A stretch of DNA of 64,000 nucleotides from Limnephilus marmoratus (taxonomy: Eukaryota > Arthropoda > Insecta > Trichoptera > Limnephilidae): NCBI GenBank assembly GCA_917880885.1, contig OU862918.1, positions 27,427,988-27,491,987 of the forward strand, in the 5' to 3' direction. The first letter of the stretch is position 1; every line of letters starts with the position of its first letter. Positions 1 to 10,227 of the stretch are shown here, in pieces. The notes beneath the pieces are model-generated. The model did no database searches, was not told the DNA's origin, and saw nothing but the letters and a program-made list of their open reading frames with translations. The translations under genes were made by a program, and so were the position numbers.

Positions 1-613
1 TGGAGCAGAACTTACAAAGCTGACCGATGCACTGGAACGCAACGGTTACCCAGCTAGTCAGACAAGGCAAATCATAAGAGCCAAATCTACACCAAATGAA
101 GACAGAGCTAAACAAGAGTTAAAAGGCTGCGCTTTCCTGCCTTACGTTCACAATGTGACAGACAGAATCGCCAGGCTGTTGAGAAAAGATAGCATCAAGA
201 CTGTCTTCGGTGCCACAACTAAAATTCAAGACCTACTGAGGTCTGCAAAGACTAAGTTTCCTCTGGAAGCAGATGGAGTGTATAAACTCAGCTGTTCCGG
301 ATGTGACAAGGTTTATGTAGGCCAAACAGAGAGGACGATCTCCAAAAGGATAGCAGAACACTTTCGTGCTTGCAAACTCGGCCACCCTGATAAATCGAAT
401 CGCTGAGCACTTAATCGAAACCGGCCATTACTTTGGATTTGTTCCTGAGGTCTTGGGAAGACCTAAAACTTATAGAGCACGCCTAATTACGGAGGCAATT
501 GAAATCTACAAAAATCCTTTTAATATTAATAGAGACGACGGAGCTAAGCTCAATAGCTCTTGGTATCCGGTGATTGACGGCTACACCAAAGCTAAACGCA
601 AAAAACATGTCTA
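1..613 (+). pseudogene. 3' part of PLE ORF, frameshifted in the GIY-YIG domain
   Basis: The window opens inside the ORF, in the linker between reverse transcriptase and nuclease. The sequence matches the three intact copies except near position 397, where two bases (GC) present in the others are missing. The shift brings in a stop at 404-406, directly after the first GIY-YIG helix (residues DKVYVGQTERT are still in frame). The original frame resumes to the normal end at 613. This copy would make a protein lacking the second half of the endonuclease. The part upstream of base 1 is not visible. Confidence 0.85.
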
Positions 614-1344
614 AGTATACAGTAAGGCCAGCTCGTGGTAAACCATTTTTTTGTGTTATAACTTTATATTGACTAAATTCGCTTTAACCAGTGTAATTCT
701 AATTCTAGTAAAATTCATTTATTATTAATAGAGCTAAAAAACCATGTCTAAGTATATAGTAATGCGAGCTCGTGGTAAACCATTTTGATTTATATTGACT
801 AAATTCGCTTTAACCATTGTAATTCTATTTCTTAAATTCTTACCATCGTGATTTCTAATTTTAGAATTCATTAAGAGATGGAGCCACTTCGGTCGGCATC
901 TCGCAAACGGACTTGCCCCTGACTAGCATAAATACCACGTTTTAATGAACTTTCTATTCCGTTCCGCGGCGACGACGCCACTGCTTGTCACGATTATTTT
1001 GTACTGGTGAAAGTTAACAATTGTAATTTTTTTATTTTTTTTATTTTATTTTATTTTTTTTTTTCCTAAATTCTTACCACTGTGATTTCTAATTTTAGAT
1101 TTCTTTAAGAGATGGAGCCACTTCCGTCAGCATCCCGCAAACGGACTTGCCCCTGGCTAGCATAAATACCACGTTTTAATGAACTTTCTATTCCGTTCCG
1201 CGGCGATGACGCCACTGCTTGTCACGAGTATTTTGTACTGGTGAAAGTTAGTGCTGCTGGCGACACGGTATCGCTTCGAAGTAAATAAGCACACACTTCA
1301 CGACTAAAAATTACACATCTACCGGATCTGCCGGATCTGCCCTG
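614..1344 (+). repeat. PLE non-coding tail with two internal duplications
   Basis: This spacer sits between the stop of one PLE ORF and the start of the next. It contains a short duplication (about 605-700 and 742-826, beginning with the ORF stop context CATGTCTAAGTATA and sharing AGCTCGTGGTAAACCA). It also contains a longer, roughly 185 bp duplication (about 832-1017 and 1064-1249, sharing CGCAAACGGACTTGCCCCTG and CTATTCCGTTCCGCGGCGA). Between the long repeats is a T-rich run of variable length. Nothing here encodes protein. It probably carries the promoter and the pseudo-LTR function of the element. Confidence 0.75.
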
Positions 1345-1394
1345 ATGATGGACACTGCAACGATGTCCGAAACGTTGGCTAAAGAAGGAGGTAG
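1319..1394 (+). ncRNA. Candidate type I hammerhead ribozyme, unit 1
   Basis: The conserved core blocks occur in the right order: CTGATGA at 1342-1348, a stem II hairpin (GGACA 1350-1354 with TGTCC 1364-1368, with one unpaired T), GAAAC at 1369-1373, a two-pair palindromic stem III (AC/GT), and a GTT cleavage triplet at 1374-1376. Stem I can form from GCC 1339-1341 with GGC 1377-1379, then after an internal loop CTACC 1319-1323 with GGTAG 1390-1394. PLE pseudo-LTRs are known to carry hammerheads with very short stem III. The loopless stem III would need a dimer to be active. Weak points are the bulged T next to stem II and only 3 bp in the inner part of stem I. Confidence 0.5.
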
Positions 1395-3816
1395 CGCAAC
1401 ACGGCACAACACCCCAAAAACATATAACGAAAATGCTTCTGGCCGTGAAAATCTTAAAACTTATCTGACTAACCTCTATGGGGAGGAAGTTCATACAATG
1501 GTACGCCGATTGGAGAATCTGAGGAAACGAAGGAACCTTTTACTGGGCAGCCTGGCTTTCCTCAAAAGATGTAAGGAGGAATCGGTCGTACCAGTACACA
1601 TCCGAATACAAAGACATATTACATCCCGGAAAGCCGAGAGAGTTTTCCAAAGAGCAGAAGCAGCGCTACTAAGGGAAAGAATCCATAACGTGCGCAGCGA
1701 ACTGGATGGAACATCTCGGGACCTTTTCGATTTACACCTACATCTAAGTGCAATGCTTATCGAAGAAGACTGGAAGAAAATTGACAATATGACTTACCAA
1801 CAAGCACAAAGAAGTAAGCAGTCAACAGATGCGAGGCATAAACACAAGTTTGAGAGGCTCAATCAAGGCAAAAAAGGTGATCGAAAACAACTTGATCATA
1901 ATAAAGTTGTTATTAACATTTCGTCCCTTGCGCTGAGCCCAGACGCAACTTCTGTGCTTGCCAAGGGGATGAACTACGCAGTTGCCCCCAAAAAGATACC
2001 TGTGGAATCTATCATATGTGGTGTGGAGACAGCACTACATACAATGATGAAAGTCCATAAAATGTCAGAGTCGCAAGCAGAGGACATACGACAAGAGACT
2101 TGCCATATTTTGAAAAGGGCTGAAATACCCCGCCCAAACATCACAAAAGGAGAGTTTGCGGCCCTAAAAGAATTGCGCGCCAATGAGGACATCTTAGTTC
2201 TGCCTGCCGACAAAGGTAATGCCACTGTGGTGATTAATACGGTTGACTACATTAAGAAGATGGAAGACCTCCTGTGCGATGCCGGCACTTACAAGAAAAT
2301 AAAGAACAACCCCACCAATAAGATTGACCTGAAGACTAGAGAGCTAGTTAAAGCTTCCAGTATTAGGAAAGAGGATCGATCTGGGCTTTTCGTAAAAGCC
2401 TCCAGAACTCCTGCCCTATACGGTCTTCCGAAAATACACAAAAAGGATATCCCAATGAGACCGATTGTCAGTGCTATTGGTGCACCTACTTACAAACTGT
2501 CCCAATACCTCTCCAGACTACTACAGATGCAAACTGGTAAAACTGAATCTTGGATCAAGGACTCCACAGATCTGATCAGTAAGCTAAAAAAGGTCAAGAC
2601 TGAGGAAGGCGATATCCTGGTCAGTTTTGATGTAGTGTCCCTTTTTACAAATGTGCCTCTAGAAGACTCCATGACAATGCTCAGGGAGATCTATGAGGAC
2701 GACATTTGCAAACTTTTTGAACACTGTCTCAAAACGGGATATTTTGCATTCCAGGGTGAACTTTTTGAGCAAGTGGAAGGAGTTGCGATGGGCAGTCCAT
2801 TGTCGCCAGTACTTGCCAACTTTTTTATGGAGAAGTTTGAAGAAGTGGCACTCGACACAGCTTCAGCTGTTCCCAAGGTATGGTGGCGTTATGTTGACGA
2901 TGTCTTCGCCATCTGGCCTCATGGAACAGAGAAATTGAATGAATTTCTGAATCATCTTAATTCACTCCACAGTAAAATCAAGTTCACAATGGAAGTAGAA
3001 AACGATGCGAAAATCCTGCCTTTTCTAGATGTGGAGGTGATGCGAAAAGAAGATGGTAATCTAGGACACACTGTATATAGAAAACCAACGCACACAAATC
3101 GGTATCTACATGCCGATTCGCATCACCACCCAGCGCAGAAGAGAGGACTTATCCATACGTTGGTGACGCGAGCGACCAGAATATGTGAAGAAACTAAAAT
3201 TGGAGCAGAACTTACAAAGCTGACCGATGCACTGGAACGCAACGGTTACCCAGCTAGTCAGACAAGGCAAATCATAAGAGCCAAATCTACACCAAATGAA
3301 GACAGAGCTAAACAAGAGTTAAAAGGCTGCGCTTTCCTGCCTTACGTTCACAATGTGACAGACAGAATCGCCAGGCTGTTGAGAAAAGATAGCATCAAGA
3401 CTGTCTTCGGTGCCACAACTAAAATTCAAGACCTACTGAGGTCTGCAAAGACTAAGTTTCCTCTGGAAGCAGATGGAGTGTATAAACTCAGCTGTTCCGG
3501 ATGTGACAAGGTTTATGTAGGCCAAACAGAGAGGACGATCTCCAAAAGGATAGCAGAACACTTTCGTGCTTGCAAACTCGGCCACCCTGATAAATCGGCA
3601 ATCGCTGAGCACTTAATCGAAACCGGCCATTACTTTGGATTTGTTCCTGAGGTCTTGGGAAGACCTAAAACTTATAGAGCACGCCTAATTACGGAGGCAA
3701 TTGAAATCTACAAAAATCCTTTTAATATTAATAGAGACGACGGAGCTAAGCTCAATAGCTCTTGGTATCCGGTGATTGACGGCTACACCAAAGCTAAACG
3801 CAAAAAACATGTCTAA
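1345..3816 (+). CDS. Penelope-like element reverse transcriptase / GIY-YIG endonuclease, unit 1
   Basis: An intact 823-residue polyprotein that copies element RNA into DNA at nicked target sites. Visible blocks in order: an N-terminal basic, coiled-coil-like part (about 30-170); the PLE-typical LPADKGNATVVIN block; YGLPKIHKKDIPMRPIVSA; RT motif A with SFDVVSLFTNVP (Asp about 429); motif B VAMGSPLSPVLANFF; motif C YVDD at 516-519; and the downstream YRKPTHTNRYLH block. The C-terminal GIY-YIG nuclease (about 711-792) shows GVYKLSCSGCDKVYVGQTER, the catalytic Arg within it and a later LITEAIEIY with the metal-binding Glu. All key residues are present. Two adjacent ATGs open the frame; whether they are used is unclear because the hammerhead-like motif overlaps them. 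Telomere-type (Athena/Coprina) PLEs lack GIY-YIG, so this belongs to the endonuclease-bearing group. Confidence 0.93.
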   Translation: MMDTATMSETLAKEGGSATRHNTPKTYNENASGRENLKTYLTNLYGEEVHTMVRRLENLRKRRNLLLGSLAFLKRCKEESVVPVHIRIQRHITSRKAERVFQRAEAALLRERIHNVRSELDGTSRDLFDLHLHLSAMLIEEDWKKIDNMTYQQAQRSKQSTDARHKHKFERLNQGKKGDRKQLDHNKVVINISSLALSPDATSVLAKGMNYAVAPKKIPVESIICGVETALHTMMKVHKMSESQAEDIRQETCHILKRAEIPRPNITKGEFAALKELRANEDILVLPADKGNATVVINTVDYIKKMEDLLCDAGTYKKIKNNPTNKIDLKTRELVKASSIRKEDRSGLFVKASRTPALYGLPKIHKKDIPMRPIVSAIGAPTYKLSQYLSRLLQMQTGKTESWIKDSTDLISKLKKVKTEEGDILVSFDVVSLFTNVPLEDSMTMLREIYEDDICKLFEHCLKTGYFAFQGELFEQVEGVAMGSPLSPVLANFFMEKFEEVALDTASAVPKVWWRYVDDVFAIWPHGTEKLNEFLNHLNSLHSKIKFTMEVENDAKILPFLDVEVMRKEDGNLGHTVYRKPTHTNRYLHADSHHHPAQKRGLIHTLVTRATRICEETKIGAELTKLTDALERNGYPASQTRQIIRAKSTPNEDRAKQELKGCAFLPYVHNVTDRIARLLRKDSIKTVFGATTKIQDLLRSAKTKFPLEADGVYKLSCSGCDKVYVGQTERTISKRIAEHFRACKLGHPDKSAIAEHLIETGHYFGFVPEVLGRPKTYRARLITEAIEIYKNPFNINRDDGAKLNSSWYPVIDGYTKAKRKKHV

Positions 3817-4552
3817 GTATACAGTAAGGCCAGCTCGTGGTAAACCATTTTTTTGTGTTATAACTTTATATTGACTAAATTCGCTTTAACCAGTGTAATT
3901 CTAATTCTAGTAAAATTCATTTATTATTAATAGAGCTAAAAAACCATGTCTAAGTATATAGTAATGCGAGCTCGTGGTAAACCATTTTGATTTATATTGA
4001 CTAAATTCGCTTTAACCATTGTAATTCTATTTCTTAAATTCTTACCATCGTGATTTCTAATTTTAGAATTCATTAAGAGATGGAGCCACTTCGGTCGGCA
4101 TCTCGCAAACGGACTTGCCCCTGACTAGCATAAATACCACGTTTTAATGAACTTTCTATTCCGTTCCGCGGCGACGACGCCACTGCTTGTCACGATTATT
4201 TTGTACTGGTGAAAGTTAACAATTGTAATTTTTTTATTTTTTTTATTTTATTTTATTTTTTTTTTTTTTTTTCCTAAATTCTTACCACTGTGATTTCTAA
4301 TTTTAGATTTCTTTAAGAGATGGAGCCACTTCCGTCAGCATCCCGCAAACGGACTTGCCCCTGGCTAGCATAAATACCACGTTTTAATGAACTTTCTATT
4401 CCGTTCCGCGGCGATGACGCCACTGCTTGTCACGAGTATTTTGTACTGGTGAAAGTTAGTGCTGCTGGCGACACGGTATCGCTTCGAAGTAAATAAGCAC
4501 ACACTTCACGACTAAAAATTACACATCTACCGGATCTGCCGGATCTGCCCTG
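3817..4552 (+). repeat. PLE non-coding tail, unit 1/2 spacer
   Basis: Same organisation as 614-1344: tandem duplication of the stop-proximal segment, two copies of the roughly 185 bp segment and a T-run between them. The T run near 4253-4271 is the longest of the four, which accounts for most of this unit's extra length. Confidence 0.75.
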
Positions 4553-4602
4553 ATGATGGACACTGCAACGATGTCCGAAACGTTGGCTAAAGAAGGAGGT
4601 AG
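4527..4602 (+). ncRNA. Candidate hammerhead ribozyme, unit 2
   Basis: Identical to the candidate over the first ORF start: CTGATGA, hairpin, GAAAC, GTT and both stem I halves are unchanged. Confidence 0.5.
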
Positions 4603-7024
4603 CGCAACACGGCACAACACCCCAAAAACATATAACGAAAATGCTTCTGGCCGTGAAAATCTTAAAACTTATCTGACTAACCTCTATGGGGAGGAAGTTC
4701 ATACAATGGTACGCCGATTGGAGAATCTGAGGAAACGAAGGAACCTTTTACTGGGCAGCCTGGCTTTCCTCAAAAGATGTAAGGAGGAATCGGTCGTACC
4801 AGTACACATCCGAATACAAAGACATATTACATCCCGGAAAGCCGAGAGAGTTTTCCAAAGAGCAGAAGCAGCGCTACTAAGGGAAAGAATCCATAACGTG
4901 CGCAGCGAACTGGATGGAACATCTCGGGACCTTTTCGATTTACACCTACATCTAAGTGCAATGCTTATCGAAGAAGACTGGAAGAAAATTGACAATATGA
5001 CTTACCAACAAGCACAAAGAAGTAAGCAGTCAACAGATGCGAGGCATAAACACAAGTTTGAGAGGCTCAATCAAGGCAAAAAAGGTGATCGAAAACAACT
5101 TGATCATAATAAAGTTGTTATTAACATTTCGTCCCTTGCGCTGAGCCCAGACGCAACTTCTGTGCTTGCCAAGGGGATGAACTACGCAGTTGCCCCCAAA
5201 AAGATACCTGTGGAATCTATCATATGTGGTGTGGAGACAGCACTACATACAATGATGAAAGTCCATAAAATGTCAGAGTCGCAAGCAGAGGACATACGAC
5301 AAGAGACTTGCCATATTTTGAAAAGGGCTGAAATACCCCGCCCAAACATCACAAAAGGAGAGTTTGCGGCCCTAAAAGAATTGCGCGCCAATGAGGACAT
5401 CTTAGTTCTGCCTGCCGACAAAGGTAATGCCACTGTGGTGATTAATACGGTTGACTACATTAAGAAGATGGAAGACCTCCTGTGCGATGCCGGCACTTAC
5501 AAGAAAATAAAGAACAACCCCACCAATAAGATTGACCTGAAGACTAGAGAGCTAGTTAAAGCTTCCAGTATTAGGAAAGAGGATCGATCTGGGCTTTTCG
5601 TAAAAGCCTCCAGAACTCCTGCCCTATACGGTCTTCCGAAAATACACAAAAAGGATATCCCAATGAGACCGATTGTCAGTGCTATTGGTGCACCTACTTA
5701 CAAACTGTCCCAATACCTCTCCAGACTACTACAGATGCAAACTGGTAAAACTGAATCTTGGATCAAGGACTCCACAGATCTGATCAGTAAGCTAAAAAAG
5801 GTCAAGACTGAGGAAGGCGATATCCTGGTCAGTTTTGATGTAGTGTCCCTTTTTACAAATGTGCCTCTAGAAGACTCCATGACAATGCTCAGGGAGATCT
5901 ATGAGGACGACATTTGCAAACTTTTTGAACACTGTCTCAAAACGGGATATTTTGCATTCCAGGGTGAACTTTTTGAGCAAGTGGAAGGAGTTGCGATGGG
6001 CAGTCCATTGTCGCCAGTACTTGCCAACTTTTTTATGGAGAAGTTTGAAGAAGTGGCACTCGACACAGCTTCAGCTGTTCCCAAGGTATGGTGGCGTTAT
6101 GTTGACGATGTCTTCGCCATCTGGCCTCATGGAACAGAGAAATTGAATGAATTTCTGAATCATCTTAATTCACTCCACAGTAAAATCAAGTTCACAATGG
6201 AAGTAGAAAACGATGCGAAAATCCTGCCTTTTCTAGATGTGGAGGTGATGCGAAAAGAAGATGGTAATCTAGGACACACTGTATATAGAAAACCAACGCA
6301 CACAAATCGGTATCTACATGCCGATTCGCATCACCACCCAGCGCAGAAGAGAGGACTTATCCATACGTTGGTGACGCGAGCGACCAGAATATGTGAAGAA
6401 ACTAAAATTGGAGCAGAACTTACAAAGCTGACCGATGCACTGGAACGCAACGGTTACCCAGCTAGTCAGACAAGGCAAATCATAAGAGCCAAATCTACAC
6501 CAAATGAAGACAGAGCTAAACAAGAGTTAAAAGGCTGCGCTTTCCTGCCTTACGTTCACAATGTGACAGACAGAATCGCCAGGCTGTTGAGAAAAGATAG
6601 CATCAAGACTGTCTTCGGTGCCACAACTAAAATTCAAGACCTACTGAGGTCTGCAAAGACTAAGTTTCCTCTGGAAGCAGATGGAGTGTATAAACTCAGC
6701 TGTTCCGGATGTGACAAGGTTTATGTAGGCCAAACAGAGAGGACGATCTCCAAAAGGATAGCAGAACACTTTCGTGCTTGCAAACTCGGCCACCCTGATA
6801 AATCGGCAATCGCTGAGCACTTAATCGAAACCGGCCATTACTTTGGATTTGTTCCTGAGGTCTTGGGAAGACCTAAAACTTATAGAGCACGCCTAATTAC
6901 GGAGGCAATTGAAATCTACAAAAATCCTTTTAATATTAATAGAGACGACGGAGCTAAGCTCAATAGCTCTTGGTATCCGGTGATTGACGGCTACACCAAA
7001 GCTAAACGCAAAAAACATGTCTAA
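4553..7024 (+). CDS. Penelope-like element reverse transcriptase / GIY-YIG endonuclease, unit 2
   Basis: An 823-residue ORF whose translation is identical to that of the first full unit, with all RT and GIY-YIG residues intact. Identity at protein level between neighbouring units implies either no time for decay or ongoing homogenisation. Confidence 0.93.
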   Translation: MMDTATMSETLAKEGGSATRHNTPKTYNENASGRENLKTYLTNLYGEEVHTMVRRLENLRKRRNLLLGSLAFLKRCKEESVVPVHIRIQRHITSRKAERVFQRAEAALLRERIHNVRSELDGTSRDLFDLHLHLSAMLIEEDWKKIDNMTYQQAQRSKQSTDARHKHKFERLNQGKKGDRKQLDHNKVVINISSLALSPDATSVLAKGMNYAVAPKKIPVESIICGVETALHTMMKVHKMSESQAEDIRQETCHILKRAEIPRPNITKGEFAALKELRANEDILVLPADKGNATVVINTVDYIKKMEDLLCDAGTYKKIKNNPTNKIDLKTRELVKASSIRKEDRSGLFVKASRTPALYGLPKIHKKDIPMRPIVSAIGAPTYKLSQYLSRLLQMQTGKTESWIKDSTDLISKLKKVKTEEGDILVSFDVVSLFTNVPLEDSMTMLREIYEDDICKLFEHCLKTGYFAFQGELFEQVEGVAMGSPLSPVLANFFMEKFEEVALDTASAVPKVWWRYVDDVFAIWPHGTEKLNEFLNHLNSLHSKIKFTMEVENDAKILPFLDVEVMRKEDGNLGHTVYRKPTHTNRYLHADSHHHPAQKRGLIHTLVTRATRICEETKIGAELTKLTDALERNGYPASQTRQIIRAKSTPNEDRAKQELKGCAFLPYVHNVTDRIARLLRKDSIKTVFGATTKIQDLLRSAKTKFPLEADGVYKLSCSGCDKVYVGQTERTISKRIAEHFRACKLGHPDKSAIAEHLIETGHYFGFVPEVLGRPKTYRARLITEAIEIYKNPFNINRDDGAKLNSSWYPVIDGYTKAKRKKHV

Positions 7025-7755
7025 GTATACAGTAAGGCCAGCTCGTGGTAAACCATTTTTTTGTGTTATAACTTTATATTGACTAAATTCGCTTTAACCA
7101 GTGTAATTCTAATTCTAGTAAAATTCATTTATTATTAATAGAGCTAAAAAACCATGTCTAAGTATATAGTAATGCGAGCTCGTGGTAAACCATTTTGATT
7201 TATATTGACTAAATTCGCTTTAACCATTGTAATTCTATTTCTTAAATTCTTACCATCGTGATTTCTAATTTTAGAATTCATTAAGAGATGGAGCCACTTC
7301 GGTCGGCATCTCGCAAACGGACTTGCCCCTGACTAGCATAAATACCACGTTTTAATGAACTTTCTATTCCGTTCCGCGGCGACGACGCCACTGCTTGTCA
7401 CGATTATTTTGTACTGGTGAAAGTTAACAATTGTAATTTTTTTATTTTTTTTATTTTATTTTATTTTTTTTTTTTCCTAAATTCTTACCACTGTGATTTC
7501 TAATTTTAGATTTCTTTAAGAGATGGAGCCACTTCCGTCAGCATCCCGCAAACGGACTTGCCCCTGGCTAGCATAAATACCACGTTTTAATGAACTTTCT
7601 ATTCCGTTCCGCGGCGATGACGCCACTGCTTGTCACGAGTATTTTGTACTGGTGAAAGTTAGTGCTGCTGGCGACACGGTATCGCTTCGAAGTAAATAAG
7701 CACACACTTCACGACTAAAAATTACACATCTACCGGATCTGCCGGATCTGCCCTG
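7025..7755 (+). repeat. PLE non-coding tail, unit 2/3 spacer
   Basis: Same duplicated tail as the other spacers, differing mainly in the T-run length. Confidence 0.75.
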
Positions 7756-7805
7756 ATGATGGACACTGCAACGATGTCCGAAACGTTGGCTAAAGAAGGA
7801 GGTAG
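7730..7805 (+). ncRNA. Candidate hammerhead ribozyme, unit 3
   Basis: All core blocks and pairing partners described for the first unit are preserved here. Confidence 0.5.
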
Positions 7806-10227
7806 CGCAACACGGCACAACACCCCAAAAACATATAACGAAAATGCTTCTGGCCGTGAAAATCTTAAAACTTATCTGACTAACCTCTATGGGGAGGAAG
7901 TTCATACAATGGTACGCCGATTGGAGAATCTGAGGAAACGAAGGAACCTTTTACTGGGCAGCCTGGCTTTCCTCAAAAGATGTAAGGAGGAATCGGTCGT
8001 ACCAGTACACATCCGAATACAAAGACATATTACATCCCGGAAAGCCGAGAGAGTTTTCCAAAGAGCAGAAGCAGCGCTACTAAGGGAAAGAATCCATAAC
8101 GTGCGCAGCGAACTGGATGGAACATCTCGGGACCTTTTCGATTTACACCTACATCTAAGTGCAATGCTTATCGAAGAAGACTGGAAGAAAATTGACAATA
8201 TGACTTACCAACAAGCACAAAGAAGTAAGCAGTCAACAGATGCGAGGCATAAACACAAGTTTGAGAGGCTCAATCAAGGCAAAAAAGGTGATCGAAAACA
8301 ACTTGATCATAATAAAGTTGTTATTAACATTTCGTCCCTTGCGCTGAGCCCAGACGCAACTTCTGTGCTTGCCAAGGGGATGAACTACGCAGTTGCCCCC
8401 AAAAAGATACCTGTGGAATCTATCATATGTGGTGTGGAGACAGCACTACATACAATGATGAAAGTCCATAAAATGTCAGAGTCGCAAGCAGAGGACATAC
8501 GACAAGAGACTTGCCATATTTTGAAAAGGGCTGAAATACCCCGCCCAAACATCACAAAAGGAGAGTTTGCGGCCCTAAAAGAATTGCGCGCCAATGAGGA
8601 CATCTTAGTTCTGCCTGCCGACAAAGGTAATGCCACTGTGGTGATTAATACGGTTGACTACATTAAGAAGATGGAAGACCTCCTGTGCGATGCCGGCACT
8701 TACAAGAAAATAAAGAACAACCCCACCAATAAGATTGACCTGAAGACTAGAGAGCTATTTAAAGCTTCCAGTATTAGGAAAGAGGATCGATCTGGGCTTT
8801 TCGTAAAAGCCTCCAGAACTCCTGCCCTATACGGTCTTCCGAAAATACACAAAAAGGATATCCCAATGAGACCGATTGTCAGTGCTATTGGTGCACCTAC
8901 TTACAAACTGTCCCAATACCTCTCCAGACTACTACAGATGCAAACTGGTAAAACTGAATCTTGGATCAAGGACTCCACAGATCTGATCAGTAAGCTAAAA
9001 AAGGTCAAGACTGAGGAAGGCGATATCCTGGTCAGTTTTGATGTAGTGTCCCTTTTTACAAATGTGCCTCTAGAAGACTCCATGACAATGCTCAGGGAGA
9101 TCTATGAGGACGACATTTGCAAACTTTTTGAACACTGTCTCAAAACGGGATATTTTGCATTCCAGGGTGAACTTTTTGAGCAAGTGGAAGGAGTTGCGAT
9201 GGGCAGTCCATTGTCGCCAGTACTTGCCAACTTTTTTATGGAGAAGTTTGAAGAAGTGGCACTCGACACAGCTTCAGCTGTTCCCAAGGTATGGTGGCGT
9301 TATGTTGACGATGTCTTCGCCATCTGGCCTCATGGAACAGAGAAATTGAATGAATTTCTGAATCATCTTAATTCACTCCACAGTAAAATCAAGTTCACAA
9401 TGGAAGTAGAAAACGATGCGAAAATCCTGCCTTTTCTAGATGTGGAGGTGATGCGAAAAGAAGATGGTAATCTAGGACACACTGTATATAGAAAACCAAC
9501 GCACACAAATCGGTATCTACATGCCGATTCGCATCACCACCCAGCGCAGAAGAGAGGACTTATCCATACGTTGGTGACGCGAGCGACCAGAATATGTGAA
9601 GAAACTAAAATTGGAGCAGAACTTACAAAGCTGACCGATGCACTGGAACGCAACGGTTACCCAGCTAGTCAGACAAGGCAAATCATAAGAGCCAAATCTA
9701 CACCAAATGAAGACAGAGCTAAACAAGAGTTAAAAGGCTGCGCTTTCCTGCCTTACGTTCACAATGTGACAGACAGAATCGCCAGGCTGTTGAGAAAAGA
9801 TAGCATCAAGACTGTCTTCGGTGCCACAACTAAAATTCAAGACCTACTGAGGTCTGCAAAGACTAAGTTTCCTCTGGAAGCAGATGGAGTGTATAAACTC
9901 AGCTGTTCCGGATGTGACAAGGTTTATGTAGGCCAAACAGAGAGGACGATCTCCAAAAGGATAGCAGAACACTTTCGTGCTTGCAAACTCGGCCACCCTG
10001 ATAAATCGGCAATCGCTGAGCACTTAATCGAAACCGGCCATTACTTTGGATTTGTTCCTGAGGTCTTGGGAAGACCTAAAACTTATAGAGCACGCCTAAT
10101 TACGGAGGCAATTGAAATCTACAAAAATCCTTTTAATATTAATAGAGACGACGGAGCTAAGCTCAATAGCTCTTGGTATCCGGTGATTGACGGCTACACC
10201 AAAGCTAAACGCAAAAAACATGTCTAA
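7756..10227 (+). CDS. Penelope-like element reverse transcriptase / GIY-YIG endonuclease, unit 3
   Basis: An 823-residue intact ORF. The only amino-acid change I see from the other two is Val to Phe in the stretch TREL(V/F)KASS (GTT to TTT near 8758), outside the catalytic motifs. The single difference shows the units are separate copies rather than a pure triplication of one read. Confidence 0.93.
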   Translation: MMDTATMSETLAKEGGSATRHNTPKTYNENASGRENLKTYLTNLYGEEVHTMVRRLENLRKRRNLLLGSLAFLKRCKEESVVPVHIRIQRHITSRKAERVFQRAEAALLRERIHNVRSELDGTSRDLFDLHLHLSAMLIEEDWKKIDNMTYQQAQRSKQSTDARHKHKFERLNQGKKGDRKQLDHNKVVINISSLALSPDATSVLAKGMNYAVAPKKIPVESIICGVETALHTMMKVHKMSESQAEDIRQETCHILKRAEIPRPNITKGEFAALKELRANEDILVLPADKGNATVVINTVDYIKKMEDLLCDAGTYKKIKNNPTNKIDLKTRELFKASSIRKEDRSGLFVKASRTPALYGLPKIHKKDIPMRPIVSAIGAPTYKLSQYLSRLLQMQTGKTESWIKDSTDLISKLKKVKTEEGDILVSFDVVSLFTNVPLEDSMTMLREIYEDDICKLFEHCLKTGYFAFQGELFEQVEGVAMGSPLSPVLANFFMEKFEEVALDTASAVPKVWWRYVDDVFAIWPHGTEKLNEFLNHLNSLHSKIKFTMEVENDAKILPFLDVEVMRKEDGNLGHTVYRKPTHTNRYLHADSHHHPAQKRGLIHTLVTRATRICEETKIGAELTKLTDALERNGYPASQTRQIIRAKSTPNEDRAKQELKGCAFLPYVHNVTDRIARLLRKDSIKTVFGATTKIQDLLRSAKTKFPLEADGVYKLSCSGCDKVYVGQTERTISKRIAEHFRACKLGHPDKSAIAEHLIETGHYFGFVPEVLGRPKTYRARLITEAIEIYKNPFNINRDDGAKLNSSWYPVIDGYTKAKRKKHV

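Noticed and set aside
1222..1494. Minus-strand ORFs repeated in each PLE unit
   Set aside because: Shadows of the plus-strand PLE coding and tail sequence; no domain and no independent support.
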